Shown piece by piece: positions 1-8,146 of a stretch of DNA of 64,000 nt (position 1 is the stretch's first letter; every line of letters begins with the position of its first letter). The DNA lies in contig NZ_CP033204.1 in the NCBI RefSeq assembly GCF_022701295.1, forward strand, positions 2,666,001 through 2,730,000, written 5' to 3'. The notes under the pieces were generated by a model that worked only from the letters and a program-made list of their open reading frames with translations, had not been told where the DNA came from and made no database searches. The translations under genes and the position numbers were made by a program. Source of the stretch: Sphingopyxis sp. YF1 (GTDB lineage: Bacteria > Pseudomonadota > Alphaproteobacteria > Sphingomonadales > Sphingomonadaceae).

Positions 1-572
1 TCCGCCGCTCGCGTGCACTCCCCTATAGACTCCACGTCGACGCACGCATCGACGCGGGCGGCCAGTCGATCGTGCTCGATTTCATCAACGAGGGCACGGC
101 GGGCGCGGTTTTTCACGTCTACGACAAGAACCGGCTCGACCGCATCCCGCGCCGCTATACGGTCGAGGCGGGCAAAGCGATCAGCGACAGCTGGGACGCC
201 GCATCCGGCGGGGCGTTCGACCTCTGGATCCTCGGCCCCAACGGCTTCCATCGCGCCTTCCGCGGCACGCTCGGCGAAGCCGCGGCCGCGCCTGCGATGA
301 CCATGCGCCACGCCGGGCAACAGCTCGCTTTCGCCTTCACCAACGACGGACGCGAAGTGCAGCAGATACGCATCGCCGGCGACGCCTACACCGCCGCAGC
401 GGCGCGAACGGTGACCGTCGCGAACCGCGGCAAGGCGGTAGCGAACTGGCCCACCGCAAAGGAGCATGGCTGGTACGACGTCACCGTCACGCTACCCGGC
501 ATGGAAGCCCGCCTCGCCGGGCGGATCGAACGCGGCACCCATGGCATCAGCGATCCGCTGGCCGCGACCTGA
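1..572 (+). CDS. Phosphocholine-specific phospholipase C, C-terminal part
   Basis: The gene enters from the left edge with codons in frame from base 3. About 190 C-terminal residues are visible. They form the tandem beta-rich C-terminal domain (DUF756) of the PlcH/PlcN family: the run ALPYRLHV, then VYDKNRLDRIPRRYTVEAG, then a second strand-rich segment ending in WYDVTVTLPG. Family members are exported enzymes that hydrolyse phosphatidylcholine or sphingomyelin to phosphocholine. The phosphoesterase domain lies outside the window, so activity cannot be judged here. A hairpin follows the stop codon. The family call is fairly secure; substrate is not. Confidence 0.85.
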   Translation, partial: RRSRALPYRLHVDARIDAGGQSIVLDFINEGTAGAVFHVYDKNRLDRIPRRYTVEAGKAISDSWDAASGGAFDLWILGPNGFHRAFRGTLGEAAAAPAMTMRHAGQQLAFAFTNDGREVQQIRIAGDAYTAAAARTVTVANRGKAVANWPTAKEHGWYDVTVTLPGMEARLAGRIERGTHGISDPLAAT

Positions 573-584
573 CAGGCGACACAG

Positions 585-610
585 GCCGGACGGCCATATG
601 GTCGTCCGGC
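585..610 (+). terminator. Hairpin after the phospholipase gene
   Basis: An 8-bp perfect stem gccggacg/cgtccggc encloses a further self-complementary ccatatgg, joined by one G-T pair. It lies 13 bp after the stop codon. No T-run follows, so it is a weak terminator candidate or an mRNA-stabilising 3' hairpin. Confidence 0.5.
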
Positions 611-1156
611 TAAGGTCGAAATATCGTGGGGTGAAGACGAGTCTGCGGCTCAACGAGGAGAAGAATGCTCCCATTTTCTGCGGACGCAACGGCCTGCGCG
701 ACGAATTGAGCCATCGCGAATTCTCCGCTGCGGACGCAGAAGCAGTACCTCTTTGTCGTCCGTGCCGAAGAATATCTGGTCGGAAAAATTCCGGTAGCTA
801 TGGTCGTTCCAATCGCCCCCGTCAGGAATGATCGCCCCGACTCTCCTCGAACGCGTCGGGAAGCTCGACGCCGAGCTCCGATTTGGGCCCACGCTCATTC
901 TTGGACCGAAGGACGAACGCACACCCGAGCAGGCGGAGGTGGCCTTTCTGCCGGCCGGATGGGCGCATTTGATAGATATCTGAAATCGAATGCAAAGCAG
1001 CGTCCGATGGCGAAGTTCGTTTCACAAGGAAAATGCTGCGAAGCTGCGCCCAGACGCCGTTCCGTACCGCCGAAGGCTCCCCCATGGGGCCAGGATCAGT
1101 TTCTGCGCGAGGGTGCTTGTCTTCGTTCCGGCACGCTGGTAGAGGCGCCCCTCGTT
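611..1156. other. Gene-free stretch before tRNA-Thr
   Basis: About 545 bp without a convincing gene. Open frames on both strands overlap one another, lack good ribosome binding sites and have arginine/serine-rich, non-protein-like composition. A promoter for the tRNA is expected near the right end, but I could not pick it out with confidence. Confidence 0.5.
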
Positions 1157-1232
1157 GCCGCTTTAGCTCAGTTGGTAGAGCACATCATTCGTAATGATGG
1201 GGCCACAGGTTCGAGTCCTGTAAGCGGCACCA
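1157..1232 (+). tRNA. tRNA-Thr (anticodon CGT)
   Basis: The acceptor stem GCCGCTT pairs with AAGCGGC, followed by an encoded ACCA end. A D-stem GCTC/GAGC, the anticodon stem CATCA/TGATG with loop TTCGTAA (anticodon CGT) and the T-arm ACAGG-TTCGAGT-CCTGT are all intact. Its 3' 49 bases (1184-1232) belong to a longer inverted repeat whose other copy lies at 2674-2788. The tRNA therefore acts as attachment site for the adjacent integrase and stays complete after integration. Confidence 0.95.
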
Positions 1233-1298
1233 CAAATCCCCGAAAATCCGTGACTTTCTCCACCAACAGTTGGCAATTGTGGCGCTCAAAAGCGTCCC
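1184..1298 (+). repeat. IR-A left arm (115 bp, perfect)
   Basis: This segment is the exact reverse complement of 2674-2788 (paired positions sum to 3972). The outer 49 bp are the 3' part of tRNA-Thr from the anticodon stem onward. The inner 66 bp are non-coding and precede the integrase. The identity stops sharply at both ends. Confidence 0.95.
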
Positions 1299-1320
1299 CA
1301 GCATACGCTCAGCATACGGT
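1298..1320 (+). repeat. Integrase arm-type repeats, left copy
   Basis: A 23-bp segment containing two cagcatacg units spaced 11 bp apart. A 12-base copy (ccagcatacggt) recurs at 1408-1419, and the whole 23-mer recurs inverted at 2899-2921. Short repeats beside an attachment core and upstream of a tyrosine integrase are typical arm-type binding sites; that role is inferred. Confidence 0.6.
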
Positions 1321-1426
1321 CGGGCTAATTTTTGGGGTATTTTTGGCGCGAGTGCGCGCTGAACGATAGCATCCAATAATCCTCGAATGCCATGCTCGCT
1401 GCGTATGCCAGCATACGGTGATCGGC

Positions 1427-2686
1427 ATGGTCAGTTGGAATCATAAAGGGCTCATGGCCGTCAAGCACGGGGGTGAGGATGCGATCATCCTTGATCCCCA
1501 TGGCAATCGCTTGGCCCTCAAAGTTACAAAATCGGGGAAGACTTGGGTTTGGAGGGCACGAGTTCGCGGAATACCTCGCGTGATTACGCTTGGGCGGTTT
1601 CCAGCGCTTGGTCTGGCCGACGCACGCATCAAGGCTTGCAAGATTGTTGCCGACCTTAATGCAGGCGAGGATGTCTACCTGACCCATGGCGTCGGAACGA
1701 GCGACATTAGCGTCTCAGCAACCGCAATGACCTGTGAGGAAGCTTGGGATCGATATATCGGCGGCCTTGAAACTGGCACGAATGTGCATGGAAAGTCGGG
1801 CAACAAACCCAGCACCATTTCCTACAAGAAAGGAGCGTGGCGCAGGCGATTTCAGAGCGAGATCGGCTCAAGCCTCATTACCGACGTGACTGACGACACG
1901 CTGTTCGACATTATCCAGTCAATTCGAGACGACGGCGATATGGCAGCAGCTAATTCCGCCGCCGCCTATCTCAAGGCATTCTTCAAATGGGCCAAGGCGG
2001 AACGACGAACGACGGGGTTGCGCTCCAATCCTGCTGAAGACTTGTCCATAGGCGCGACACGAAAGCGACAGCGCTTCCTCAATGCTATGGAAATTCGGTG
2101 GCTGTGGATGGCTCTCGATGACCAACCGCTGGTGTGGGCAGATGCATACAGACTTGGCTTGCTTACAGGGCAACGCAGGACCGAGATTTTCGGCCTCACC
2201 TCCTTCGAAATTAATCCCGCCGAGCGGCATCTTGAACTGTCAGGTGCGCGGATGAAGAACGGTAATTCCCACATCGTCCCGGTGGGCGATCAAGCTTGGG
2301 CGATTATCAAAAGACGTCTCCAACAGTCGACGAGCCCCTATCTATTTCCATCCCATCGCACAGGCGAAGCCCCGCGTCACATCTCAGGGTTCAGCAAATC
2401 TATGGAACGAATTCGCGAGGCCGTCGTCAAACTCGCCGCGCCGGAGGGGTGTGCGTTTCCTCATTGGACATTCCACGATCTGAGGCGAACTTTCTCGTCT
2501 CACGCCAACGGCATCCGCGACCCTCAGGGCAACCGTCTCATCGCAAAGGACCACATCGAGCGGGTGATGAGCCACGCGATCGGCGGCGTTGAGGGCATCT
2601 ATGACCGCAATGACTACTACGCCGAAAAGCGTCGTGCGCTACAAATATGGGAAAAGCGGCTCTCGGAAATTGTGGGACGCTTTTGA
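1427..2686 (+). CDS. int: Tyrosine integrase 1 (P4/DUF4102 type)
   Basis: A 419-residue site-specific recombinase. The N-terminal part (residues 1-90, with TWVWRARVRG and ITLGRFPALGLADAR) is the arm-binding DUF4102 domain. A SAM-like core-binding domain follows at about 110-210. The catalytic domain shows GLLTGQRRTEI (Arg I), HDLRRTFSSH (box II His/Arg), MSHAIGG and the nucleophile in IYDRNDYY. I chose the ATG at 1427; a GTG at 1418 is also in frame. The last four codons lie inside the right arm of IR-A, so the arm overlaps the 3' end of the gene. It very probably acts on the tRNA-Thr 3' end. Confidence 0.9.
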   Translation: MVSWNHKGLMAVKHGGEDAIILDPHGNRLALKVTKSGKTWVWRARVRGIPRVITLGRFPALGLADARIKACKIVADLNAGEDVYLTHGVGTSDISVSATAMTCEEAWDRYIGGLETGTNVHGKSGNKPSTISYKKGAWRRRFQSEIGSSLITDVTDDTLFDIIQSIRDDGDMAAANSAAAYLKAFFKWAKAERRTTGLRSNPAEDLSIGATRKRQRFLNAMEIRWLWMALDDQPLVWADAYRLGLLTGQRRTEIFGLTSFEINPAERHLELSGARMKNGNSHIVPVGDQAWAIIKRRLQQSTSPYLFPSHRTGEAPRHISGFSKSMERIREAVVKLAAPEGCAFPHWTFHDLRRTFSSHANGIRDPQGNRLIAKDHIERVMSHAIGGVEGIYDRNDYYAEKRRALQIWEKRLSEIVGRF

Positions 2687-2788
2687 GCGCCACAATTGCC
2701 AACTGTTGGTGGAGAAAGTCACGGATTTTCGGGGATTTGTGGTGCCGCTTACAGGACTCGAACCTGTGGCCCCATCATTACGAATGAT
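2674..2788 (-). repeat. IR-A right arm (115 bp, perfect)
   Basis: Exact inverted copy of 1184-1298. Read on the minus strand it begins with the 3' part of tRNA-Thr (2788-2740) and runs into the end of the integrase gene. It contains no complete tRNA: sequence beyond 2788 diverges inside the anticodon stem, so this is an attachment-site copy, not a second tRNA gene. Confidence 0.95.
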
Positions 2789-2898
2789 CAGAAGCGCCAT
2801 TTCTGACGGCTCTGACAATCACCAACTCACCCGAATTCGCCGAATTTCGCCCTGCCCTGTTGCAGCCTATTTCCCGATGTCATCCCGAAAGGACGAGC

Positions 2899-2921
2899 AC
2901 CGTATGCTGAGCGTATGCTGG
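2899..2921 (-). repeat. Arm-type repeats, right inverted copy
   Basis: The reverse complement of the 23-bp segment at 1298-1320, again with two cagcatacg units. It lies outside the tRNA fragment (beyond 2788), whereas the left copy lies inside its arm. The two flanks are therefore not simple mirror images. Confidence 0.6.
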
Positions 2922-2979
2922 TAACTCCAATTGGCCGCCTACATCAAGAGCCCGGCAGCACCTTGGATTCAGTCGATCA

Positions 2980-3513
2980 CTACGCGAAGGAGGCGTGAGA
3001 CATCTCGACATGGTCGAAGTCCCCCCAGTTAAGCCATAGCTTGTCACCCTTCACCTTAGGGAGCGCCTTGCGATCGATCAGCTTGCCCTGCACTTCGAAA
3101 GCGCTGTCGATCTTGACAATCAACACTTTGCTGAAGTTGCGTTTGAGGTTGAGCGTGATCGTGTCGTTGCGCTTGAACGGAGTGATGGTCTTCACTTCGA
3201 CGAAGTGATTGCCGAGTTTGCCGTCTGACCCTTGCGCATAATTGCGATGCAGTTTGATCCCGTGGGTGATCGCACCATAGAGTTCACCGAGATCGCCATA
3301 GACCTGTAAATGGCTCCCGGTGAGCCAGTGATAGTTCTGAGCCACCGAAAGCAGGTCTTGGAAGATTGGCACCAGATCAACATCGAGGTTGGGGAAGCGC
3401 GCTTGGAACTCCAGCCGTTCGAGATGCGAATTGATCTCGGTCCACGTGATCCATTCACCATCGTCATAAATGGCGTTGTCTTCGTTCCACATGTCGGTCG
3501 GGCCATACATCAT
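2980..3513 (-). CDS. Unknown protein, DUF6998-like
   Basis: A 177-residue soluble protein. The C-terminal half (GDLGELYGAITHGIKL, then NHFVEVKTITPFKRNDTITLNL) resembles DUF6998-type domains, which have a restriction-endonuclease-like fold with an acidic residue followed by an E-x-K strand. E-V-K is present here, but the full active site cannot be confirmed by eye. It stands alone between the integrase module and IR-B. Starts at codons 1 and 2 are both ATG. The family assignment is tentative. Confidence 0.6.
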   Translation of the reverse strand: MMYGPTDMWNEDNAIYDDGEWITWTEINSHLERLEFQARFPNLDVDLVPIFQDLLSVAQNYHWLTGSHLQVYGDLGELYGAITHGIKLHRNYAQGSDGKLGNHFVEVKTITPFKRNDTITLNLKRNFSKVLIVKIDSAFEVQGKLIDRKALPKVKGDKLWLNWGDFDHVEMSHASFA

Positions 3514-3687
3514 GATGACCGGACATTATCGCCCGAACGGTAAACGACCCATTTCTGCATGCACTCGATTCCGAGACAACAAATGTAGACTGAGGATTCT
3601 GGGTCCCGATGCTTTTTGCCTTTAGTTGATGCTGGTCCGCGCATAACCCAGTGCCTTGGTTCTATCGGAACGGGAGCATCAGAATCG

Positions 3688-3951
3688 ATGGCAATGCCAT
3701 GGGAACATCACCACCAGATTATTGTCGAGAGCTATTCGGCCCGGAAGGCTGGGAGCAAATTCGAGGTCCGTCTGCGACCGATTGCCGGTCAGATGTTCCC
3801 GCAGGACATGAAGGTGCAATGGTCTCGAAAGTTGCGCGATCTGCATCCTGTCGGGTCCCGTTTCCGCATCTGGGTCAAAGAGTCCGACATCAAAGGTGGA
3901 ACACCCTTCCTGCAATCTCCTTGGCAATGGCCCTATGAGATTGTTGAATAG
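3688..3951 (+). CDS. Small hypothetical protein
   Basis: An 87-residue protein starting MAMPWEHHHQI, with a gggag ribosome binding site 11 bp upstream. This start is preferred over an upstream in-frame ATG at 3616 without a binding site. It is rich in basic residues and tryptophan, and ends in WQWPYEIVE. I recognise no family. The gene ends 38 bp before IR-B. A 137-codon frame on the other strand overlaps it and runs into IR-B; I regard that one as spurious. Confidence 0.5.
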   Translation: MAMPWEHHHQIIVESYSARKAGSKFEVRLRPIAGQMFPQDMKVQWSRKLRDLHPVGSRFRIWVKESDIKGGTPFLQSPWQWPYEIVE

Positions 3952-3989
3952 ATCAGCTTGAGGTGCGCGGTGGCCACGTTCCCCAATCA

Positions 3990-4185
3990 CTCGATTCAGG
4001 AATGGCCAAAACAGGCCGTCCGCATCGGTGGAAAAACGTCGATCAAAATGCTCAGCGACAACGAGGGTTTTGGAATAGGGATCGATGCTCAATTGGGCGT
4101 CATTGCTGAGAACATCTCAATAGGGTCTATCCACATGTTGCCGCGTGATGGTGGGAAGCGAAATGATCCGCTCAGATCGGTATAC
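3990..4185 (+). repeat. IR-B left arm (196 bp, perfect)
   Basis: Exact reverse complement of 22446-22641 (positions sum to 26631). Just outside it, 3977-3989 still resembles the other flank with two mismatches over about 12 bp (ttggggaa is shared). It does not look like a tRNA or an insertion sequence end. One open frame crosses it, but no known protein is evident. Confidence 0.95.
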
Positions 4186-4334
4186 CGCTTGAGATGGACG
4201 ATGGATGCTTGGTCAAGCGCTCCTAATCGCGTGCAGAATGTTTCAAAAGGGTATTGCGGACAGCCAGATTAGCCGAGATATGGACTGCCACATTGAAACG
4301 CTGCGCATCGCAGCGCACTAAAAAGGATGTGGTG

Positions 4335-4586
4335 ATGAGCGAACCAAACTTTGACAATCCACTCGGTTATTTTTCTTTCAGCGTAACCTTTGGCGGCTTT
4401 AAACTTGGTATGGAGCTATACGATTTTGCTCGCTGCTTTGAATTGAGGGACCTTTCAAACGACAACGAACTTGTAGCTGAGGGCTATAATTCGGAAACAT
4501 TACCCGCTGAATTTCCTCCAGAAGCGGTTGAGGCAGTTCGCCGGTTTGAGGAATGGATTTCGAACAGCGCGGGTGAGAAATCGTGA
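4335..4586 (+). CDS. Small hypothetical acidic protein
   Basis: An 83-residue protein starting MSEPNFDNPLGYFSF. An aaagga binding site about 8 bp upstream favours this ATG over the in-frame start at 4254. It is acidic, with aromatic residues in the first half and a C-terminal helix (PPEAVEAVRRFEEWI). No family is recognised. It is the first gene inside IR-B and is more AT-rich than the chromosomal genes at the right of the window. Confidence 0.55.
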   Translation: MSEPNFDNPLGYFSFSVTFGGFKLGMELYDFARCFELRDLSNDNELVAEGYNSETLPAEFPPEAVEAVRRFEEWISNSAGEKS

Positions 4587-4696
4587 GTAGATGACTTGCA
4601 GCTTCATGCCAGCGGTATGAGCGCCGTTTCGATCACTGCTCCAATGGGCTCGCCCACCTGTGAGGTTGATCAGAGCCGCAAATATTGGAAGCTTTT

Positions 4697-4894
4697 CTAT
4701 AAACGGGGAGCCTTGAGGACCCGCGCAAGGGTCATCAAGAAATGCGCTTTCGGTAGCTCCTCGACGTAACGCGCGATCTGTTCCGGAGAAATGCCTCGCG
4801 CGCGCAATCGTTGTTTTATCGTCGGAATAATCCGGTCGAGATATGTCTGGTGCTCCTGCTGAAGGAGTTGGAGTTCGGTGGTTGAAAAGGTCAT
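4697..4894 (-). CDS. Small helical protein
   Basis: A 65-residue protein, mostly helical by composition (TTELQLLQQEHQTYLDRI, then an RARGISPEQIARYVEELP turn-helix). It starts 11 bp after the stop of the upstream PcfJ-like gene and is probably co-transcribed with it. No family is recognised. A small partner or regulator of that gene is possible but unproven. Confidence 0.5.
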   Translation of the reverse strand: MTFSTTELQLLQQEHQTYLDRIIPTIKQRLRARGISPEQIARYVEELPKAHFLMTLARVLKAPRL

Positions 4895-4905
4895 ATCTTA
4901 TTTAG

Positions 4906-5892
4906 TCAGGCAAGAACCTCTTCTTCATAATCCACATATCCGGCGATCCTTCGCAAGCTGCCCCAGCGATGCGTGGAATCACGGCGAAATTGGCGCGCCG
5001 TGATGTTGTGCGAAGCAAGAAACTTAGTCCACCGCTCGACGAGACGACGATCGGGAGGCATGTTCTCACGGGCGTAGAAATCGTCGATGCACCAGCGATC
5101 CTTCTGCCGGACCAAATGAACAACCGATTCCACTGCGCCATTGGAGACCACCGCAAATGCCGACCTTCCTTCGAGCGAGTTCGCGAGATAATTGCGCGCG
5201 CAATTACGAAACTGGATCGACAGCTTCCGAAGTTCAGCAGTTTCGACGATCGGACGGTAGCCGTCGATGGCCGGAACAGGATGATCCGGCAGAGCAATCC
5301 GAAATGCCCAGCGTTTCGCAAATTTTCTAACGCCGTCCATGTCGGAGACTTCTGCGAGGGCCGCGACCATCGCGGCACGGCTCGCCCCCGCCTCCTCCAG
5401 CAAGCCGATAAGAACGGAAAGATCGCGCGCCGCGTCCACGCTACGAAGTCCCATTACCAGCGGCGCGAAGTGAAGGTCGGCGGGCAGCGCACGAATGATC
5501 CTGAGGCGAGTAGGATTGACGCGCGCCAACTTCGGCAGAAGGCGTTGAACGGTGGGCCGCGATGATGCGGACATTAGCCCGTGAAGATACCTGTAATGCC
5601 GTGGTTTGTAGGGCTGAGCACTGCCCCGTCCGAGTGCTGCGCGAAATCCGGTCGGCACTTCTCCAAACGCGGCTCCGAGAATTTCGTCGTGTGAAGCGCG
5701 GGAAAGAAATGCTCCAAGTTCAGCATCTGAGCCGATGCGCCGGATAGGTTTTGGAACTGACAGATGGGCCGCAATAACATGACGGCGTTCAATCGATGCG
5801 CGGAGGAGATGACCCGCAAACCCTGCATGATTTTCGTCGATTTCGACCGCGCGGTCGAGCAACCATCCGTTGAATGATGTGATGTTTGTCAT
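4906..5892 (-). CDS. Unknown protein with PcfJ-like C-terminal motif
   Basis: A 328-residue protein with a ggaga binding site before the ATG. Residues 1-210 are helix-rich and unfamiliar. Residues 220-260 (ELRKLSIQFRNCARNY, then SAFAVVSNGAVESVVHLVRQ) recall the PcfJ-like domain found in plasmid and phage proteins, where a Cys/Arg-rich helix precedes two strands. That likeness is by eye only. It forms a two-gene unit with the small gene 4697-4894. The function is unknown; an element-borne role is likely from context. Confidence 0.55.
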   Translation of the reverse strand: MTNITSFNGWLLDRAVEIDENHAGFAGHLLRASIERRHVIAAHLSVPKPIRRIGSDAELGAFLSRASHDEILGAAFGEVPTGFRAALGRGSAQPYKPRHYRYLHGLMSASSRPTVQRLLPKLARVNPTRLRIIRALPADLHFAPLVMGLRSVDAARDLSVLIGLLEEAGASRAAMVAALAEVSDMDGVRKFAKRWAFRIALPDHPVPAIDGYRPIVETAELRKLSIQFRNCARNYLANSLEGRSAFAVVSNGAVESVVHLVRQKDRWCIDDFYARENMPPDRRLVERWTKFLASHNITARQFRRDSTHRWGSLRRIAGYVDYEEEVLA

Positions 5893-6088
5893 TTCGGTCT
5901 CCGATTATCGTAATCGAAGACCGGGGGCCTTTCCGTGCGGCTTTTGCATGCGGCTATTATACCACGTTTACCCGGACGTGGGGGAACTTTCGATTGGTTA
6001 GCCCGAAATCTGACGGGTGAAGAAAATCAAGCCTTATGGATGATCGTGAATCGCTTGGCGGTTCCGTCGTCGAACGACAGGTAGCGAC

Positions 6089-6128
6089 GTGGGAGAGGCA
6101 TCAGGCTCCACCGCCTGACGCCTCCCAC
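6089..6128 (-). terminator. Hairpin downstream of the helicase-like gene
   Basis: Arms gtgggag...tcagg and cctga...ctcccac form an imperfect 15-bp stem with a two-base bulge and a short loop. It lies just beyond the stop codon of the minus-strand gene ending at 6134. No strong T-run is present on that strand, so termination is only probable. Confidence 0.45.
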
Positions 6129-6133
6129 CCCCT

Positions 6134-7651
6134 TTATCGACGCCCCTTTACCCACAATCTACGCTGCGCTGAATTTTCCTTCATTTGATCTTGCGCCATT
6201 GCGTTTCGTGCTCGCTGCCTCCGCTTCCGGTTGCGCGCTTTGGACCTCGCTTTTTCGTCGCGAGCGGCTTTCTGGGCGGCAGACTTCGGTTTGATCTTCG
6301 GTCCGGGTTTCCCGCGCGGCGGTAGCGCATCAGCGAAACCGAGGTCGATCAACTCCGTCGTCGCGTCCACATACCCCGTCGCTGCGAACAGTTCGGCGAG
6401 ATACGCGGCCTGATTTCGGTCGTATACGTGAACCGTCAAATCTTGATCGTTTTCAGGGTCTCGCACGGCGCAGCGGCACACAAATTGGAAGATCGTTTCA
6501 AACTCGCGCGTCTCGGTGGCGACGTGCGGATCGATGCCGAGATCACGAAACAGCGTCCGCTCGGCTGGCGTCGCCTTGGCGGTGTAGATGGCGGACACCG
6601 TAGTCGCCGCCGCGAAAGAATTGCTGCCCGCTTGGCGAGGGGACAGTCTCGTCGGCTCGCTAAGATGTTTTTGAATCACGGCGGCGTCGGCCTGATTGCA
6701 TGTCCAAATATGCGATGCAGGTTCGACTTCGGCGCTGATCCAGCGCGCCACTTTTGCAAGACGGTCTTTCCCAAGGTCTGATGAAAACAGCGACCGTGAC
6801 GCCGCGTGCCTATCGGCAAAATATCGAATCACCATCTTGCGCGGACGGTATTGGCGGAGCGCCAGCCTGTGATGAGGAACCCATTCTATCTCAGGCCAGA
6901 CCCTTTTCAGGATCGCGAACGTCAACGATCTCTCGAAAGCATTGGCGAGGATCAAGACGCTGCTGAACACCGCCAACTGGTCGGGCGACCAGATCGAGGT
7001 CCAAGTCCATTGTCCATCCTCGCTAAGTTCCTTCCAATCCATAATGTCAGTCAACACGACTGTGCGATCGGACAGCACACGCGAATGCATCACTGCGATG
7101 GGACTCGCGAGCGTGTCCCGACGCAGGTCAGCGGCGGTCGTTCGGCTCACCGAAGTGATCTCCGAACGTTTCCCATTCGCATTCAGCTTATAGTGCTTTT
7201 CAAAGAAGTCGCGGGTTAGATCGGTTTGGAGACCTTGCTGATCGAGAATGGACGGGGTCTCGTCGATCACGAGATGCCATCCCGAAAAGCCGTCGAGGTC
7301 GGCGAGTTTCAGCGCCTCATGACTGATAATCACAACGACATGGCCAATGTCGTGAACGAAGGGGATGGCAGCGACAGCAGCGCGGACCGATGTCGACACC
7401 TGAAACGTCGTTGAGCCAGCACTCGATTGATGATTATGATCACCGCTCATCAGGATTACCGTGGCGACGCGTTTTCCTGCCTTACGCGCGAGCCTCTGAA
7501 TTTCTTTCTCACGGTCACGCATCGCCTCCTTTCTATCGACGGCAAGAAGGTATTTCCCTCTGTTAACTACCATATATAAAAGCTCTGCGTATGTCTTACC
7601 TGATCCGCACGGCCTATTATCATAATAAACTTTCACCATTATACGATCCAT
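6134..7651 (-). CDS. Divergent DEAD-like ATPase/helicase
   Basis: A 505-residue protein. Walker A is PCGSGKTY near residue 15 and a DETP Walker B follows at about 130 (HLVIDETPS), so the first half is a P-loop NTPase of superfamily-2 type. A segment near residue 415 (FQFVCRCAVRD) sits where helicase motif VI would be, but is degenerate. The C-terminal 60 residues are strongly basic (KARNRKRRQRAR), suggesting nucleic-acid binding. An ATG with ggag four bases upstream supports the start. Similar proteins occur on phages and plasmids, sometimes with replication roles. The gene is monocistronic. Confidence 0.65.
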   Translation of the reverse strand: MDRIMVKVYYDNRPCGSGKTYAELLYMVVNRGKYLLAVDRKEAMRDREKEIQRLARKAGKRVATVILMSGDHNHQSSAGSTTFQVSTSVRAAVAAIPFVHDIGHVVVIISHEALKLADLDGFSGWHLVIDETPSILDQQGLQTDLTRDFFEKHYKLNANGKRSEITSVSRTTAADLRRDTLASPIAVMHSRVLSDRTVVLTDIMDWKELSEDGQWTWTSIWSPDQLAVFSSVLILANAFERSLTFAILKRVWPEIEWVPHHRLALRQYRPRKMVIRYFADRHAASRSLFSSDLGKDRLAKVARWISAEVEPASHIWTCNQADAAVIQKHLSEPTRLSPRQAGSNSFAAATTVSAIYTAKATPAERTLFRDLGIDPHVATETREFETIFQFVCRCAVRDPENDQDLTVHVYDRNQAAYLAELFAATGYVDATTELIDLGFADALPPRGKPGPKIKPKSAAQKAARDEKARSKARNRKRRQRARNAMAQDQMKENSAQRRLWVKGRR

Positions 7652-8146
7652 GTTACTCCATGCTTTCGATTGATTCCGAAAGGCTGTAACTTTTTTGGAT
7701 CACTTGGTCTCCATAAGTCGATATGTTTCTGAAAATGGCGCTACTATTGATAGGTCACGCTCTATTCCCTTACAATCTATAGCTAATTCACCGTGACATC
7801 CACATGAGTTCAATGGAATGCCGAGAGCGATGTTTGGCGGCTGCGGGACGCAGGCGACTGAGATCGCGCTTCGGGTGATCGGGCACGCAATTCGGCGTGG
7901 CCGGTCATGTATGTTATAACCTCGATCCGTCCCCCGTCGTCATCGACTTCGAACGGATCGACGGCGAAATCAAAGGCTCAATCAATGGCATCGCTCTCGC
8001 TCTCCATTGCCTGAACCTTCGTTTTCGCGGGTTCCATTTGTTGCTGCTTCAATGGGGCGGCGCAGCCGCGACAAGGGCTTTGCCCGAGTAATCAGTAGCG
8101 CGAACCCGCACTGGCGGGGCGAGCAAAATATGATACCAACTTGTTT
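7652..8146. other. Gene-free stretch
   Basis: About 495 bp. The left half is AT-rich and probably holds the promoter of the minus-strand ATPase gene. One 64-codon open frame (7897-8091) has no binding site and no recognisable features. No repeats or RNA gene were seen. Confidence 0.45.

Larger units (their letters stand above)
1184..2788. mobile_element. Integrase module bracketed by inverted tRNA-Thr ends
   Basis: The unit consists of IR-A left arm, arm-type repeats, one integrase gene and IR-A right arm. Both outer ends are the 3' portion of tRNA-Thr, in opposite orientation. A normal integrated island would show direct, not inverted, copies. There is no cargo gene between the arms. The true limits of any larger island using tRNA-Thr are not visible in the window. 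Confidence 0.6.

Noticed and set aside
2711..2788. A second tRNA-Thr gene on the minus strand
   Set aside because: Only the 3' part from the anticodon stem is present; the D-arm and 5' acceptor strand are missing. It is an attachment-site copy.
3679..4092. A 137-codon minus-strand frame entering IR-B
   Set aside because: Overlaps a better plus-strand gene, and the IR-B copy at the other end does not continue the same protein.
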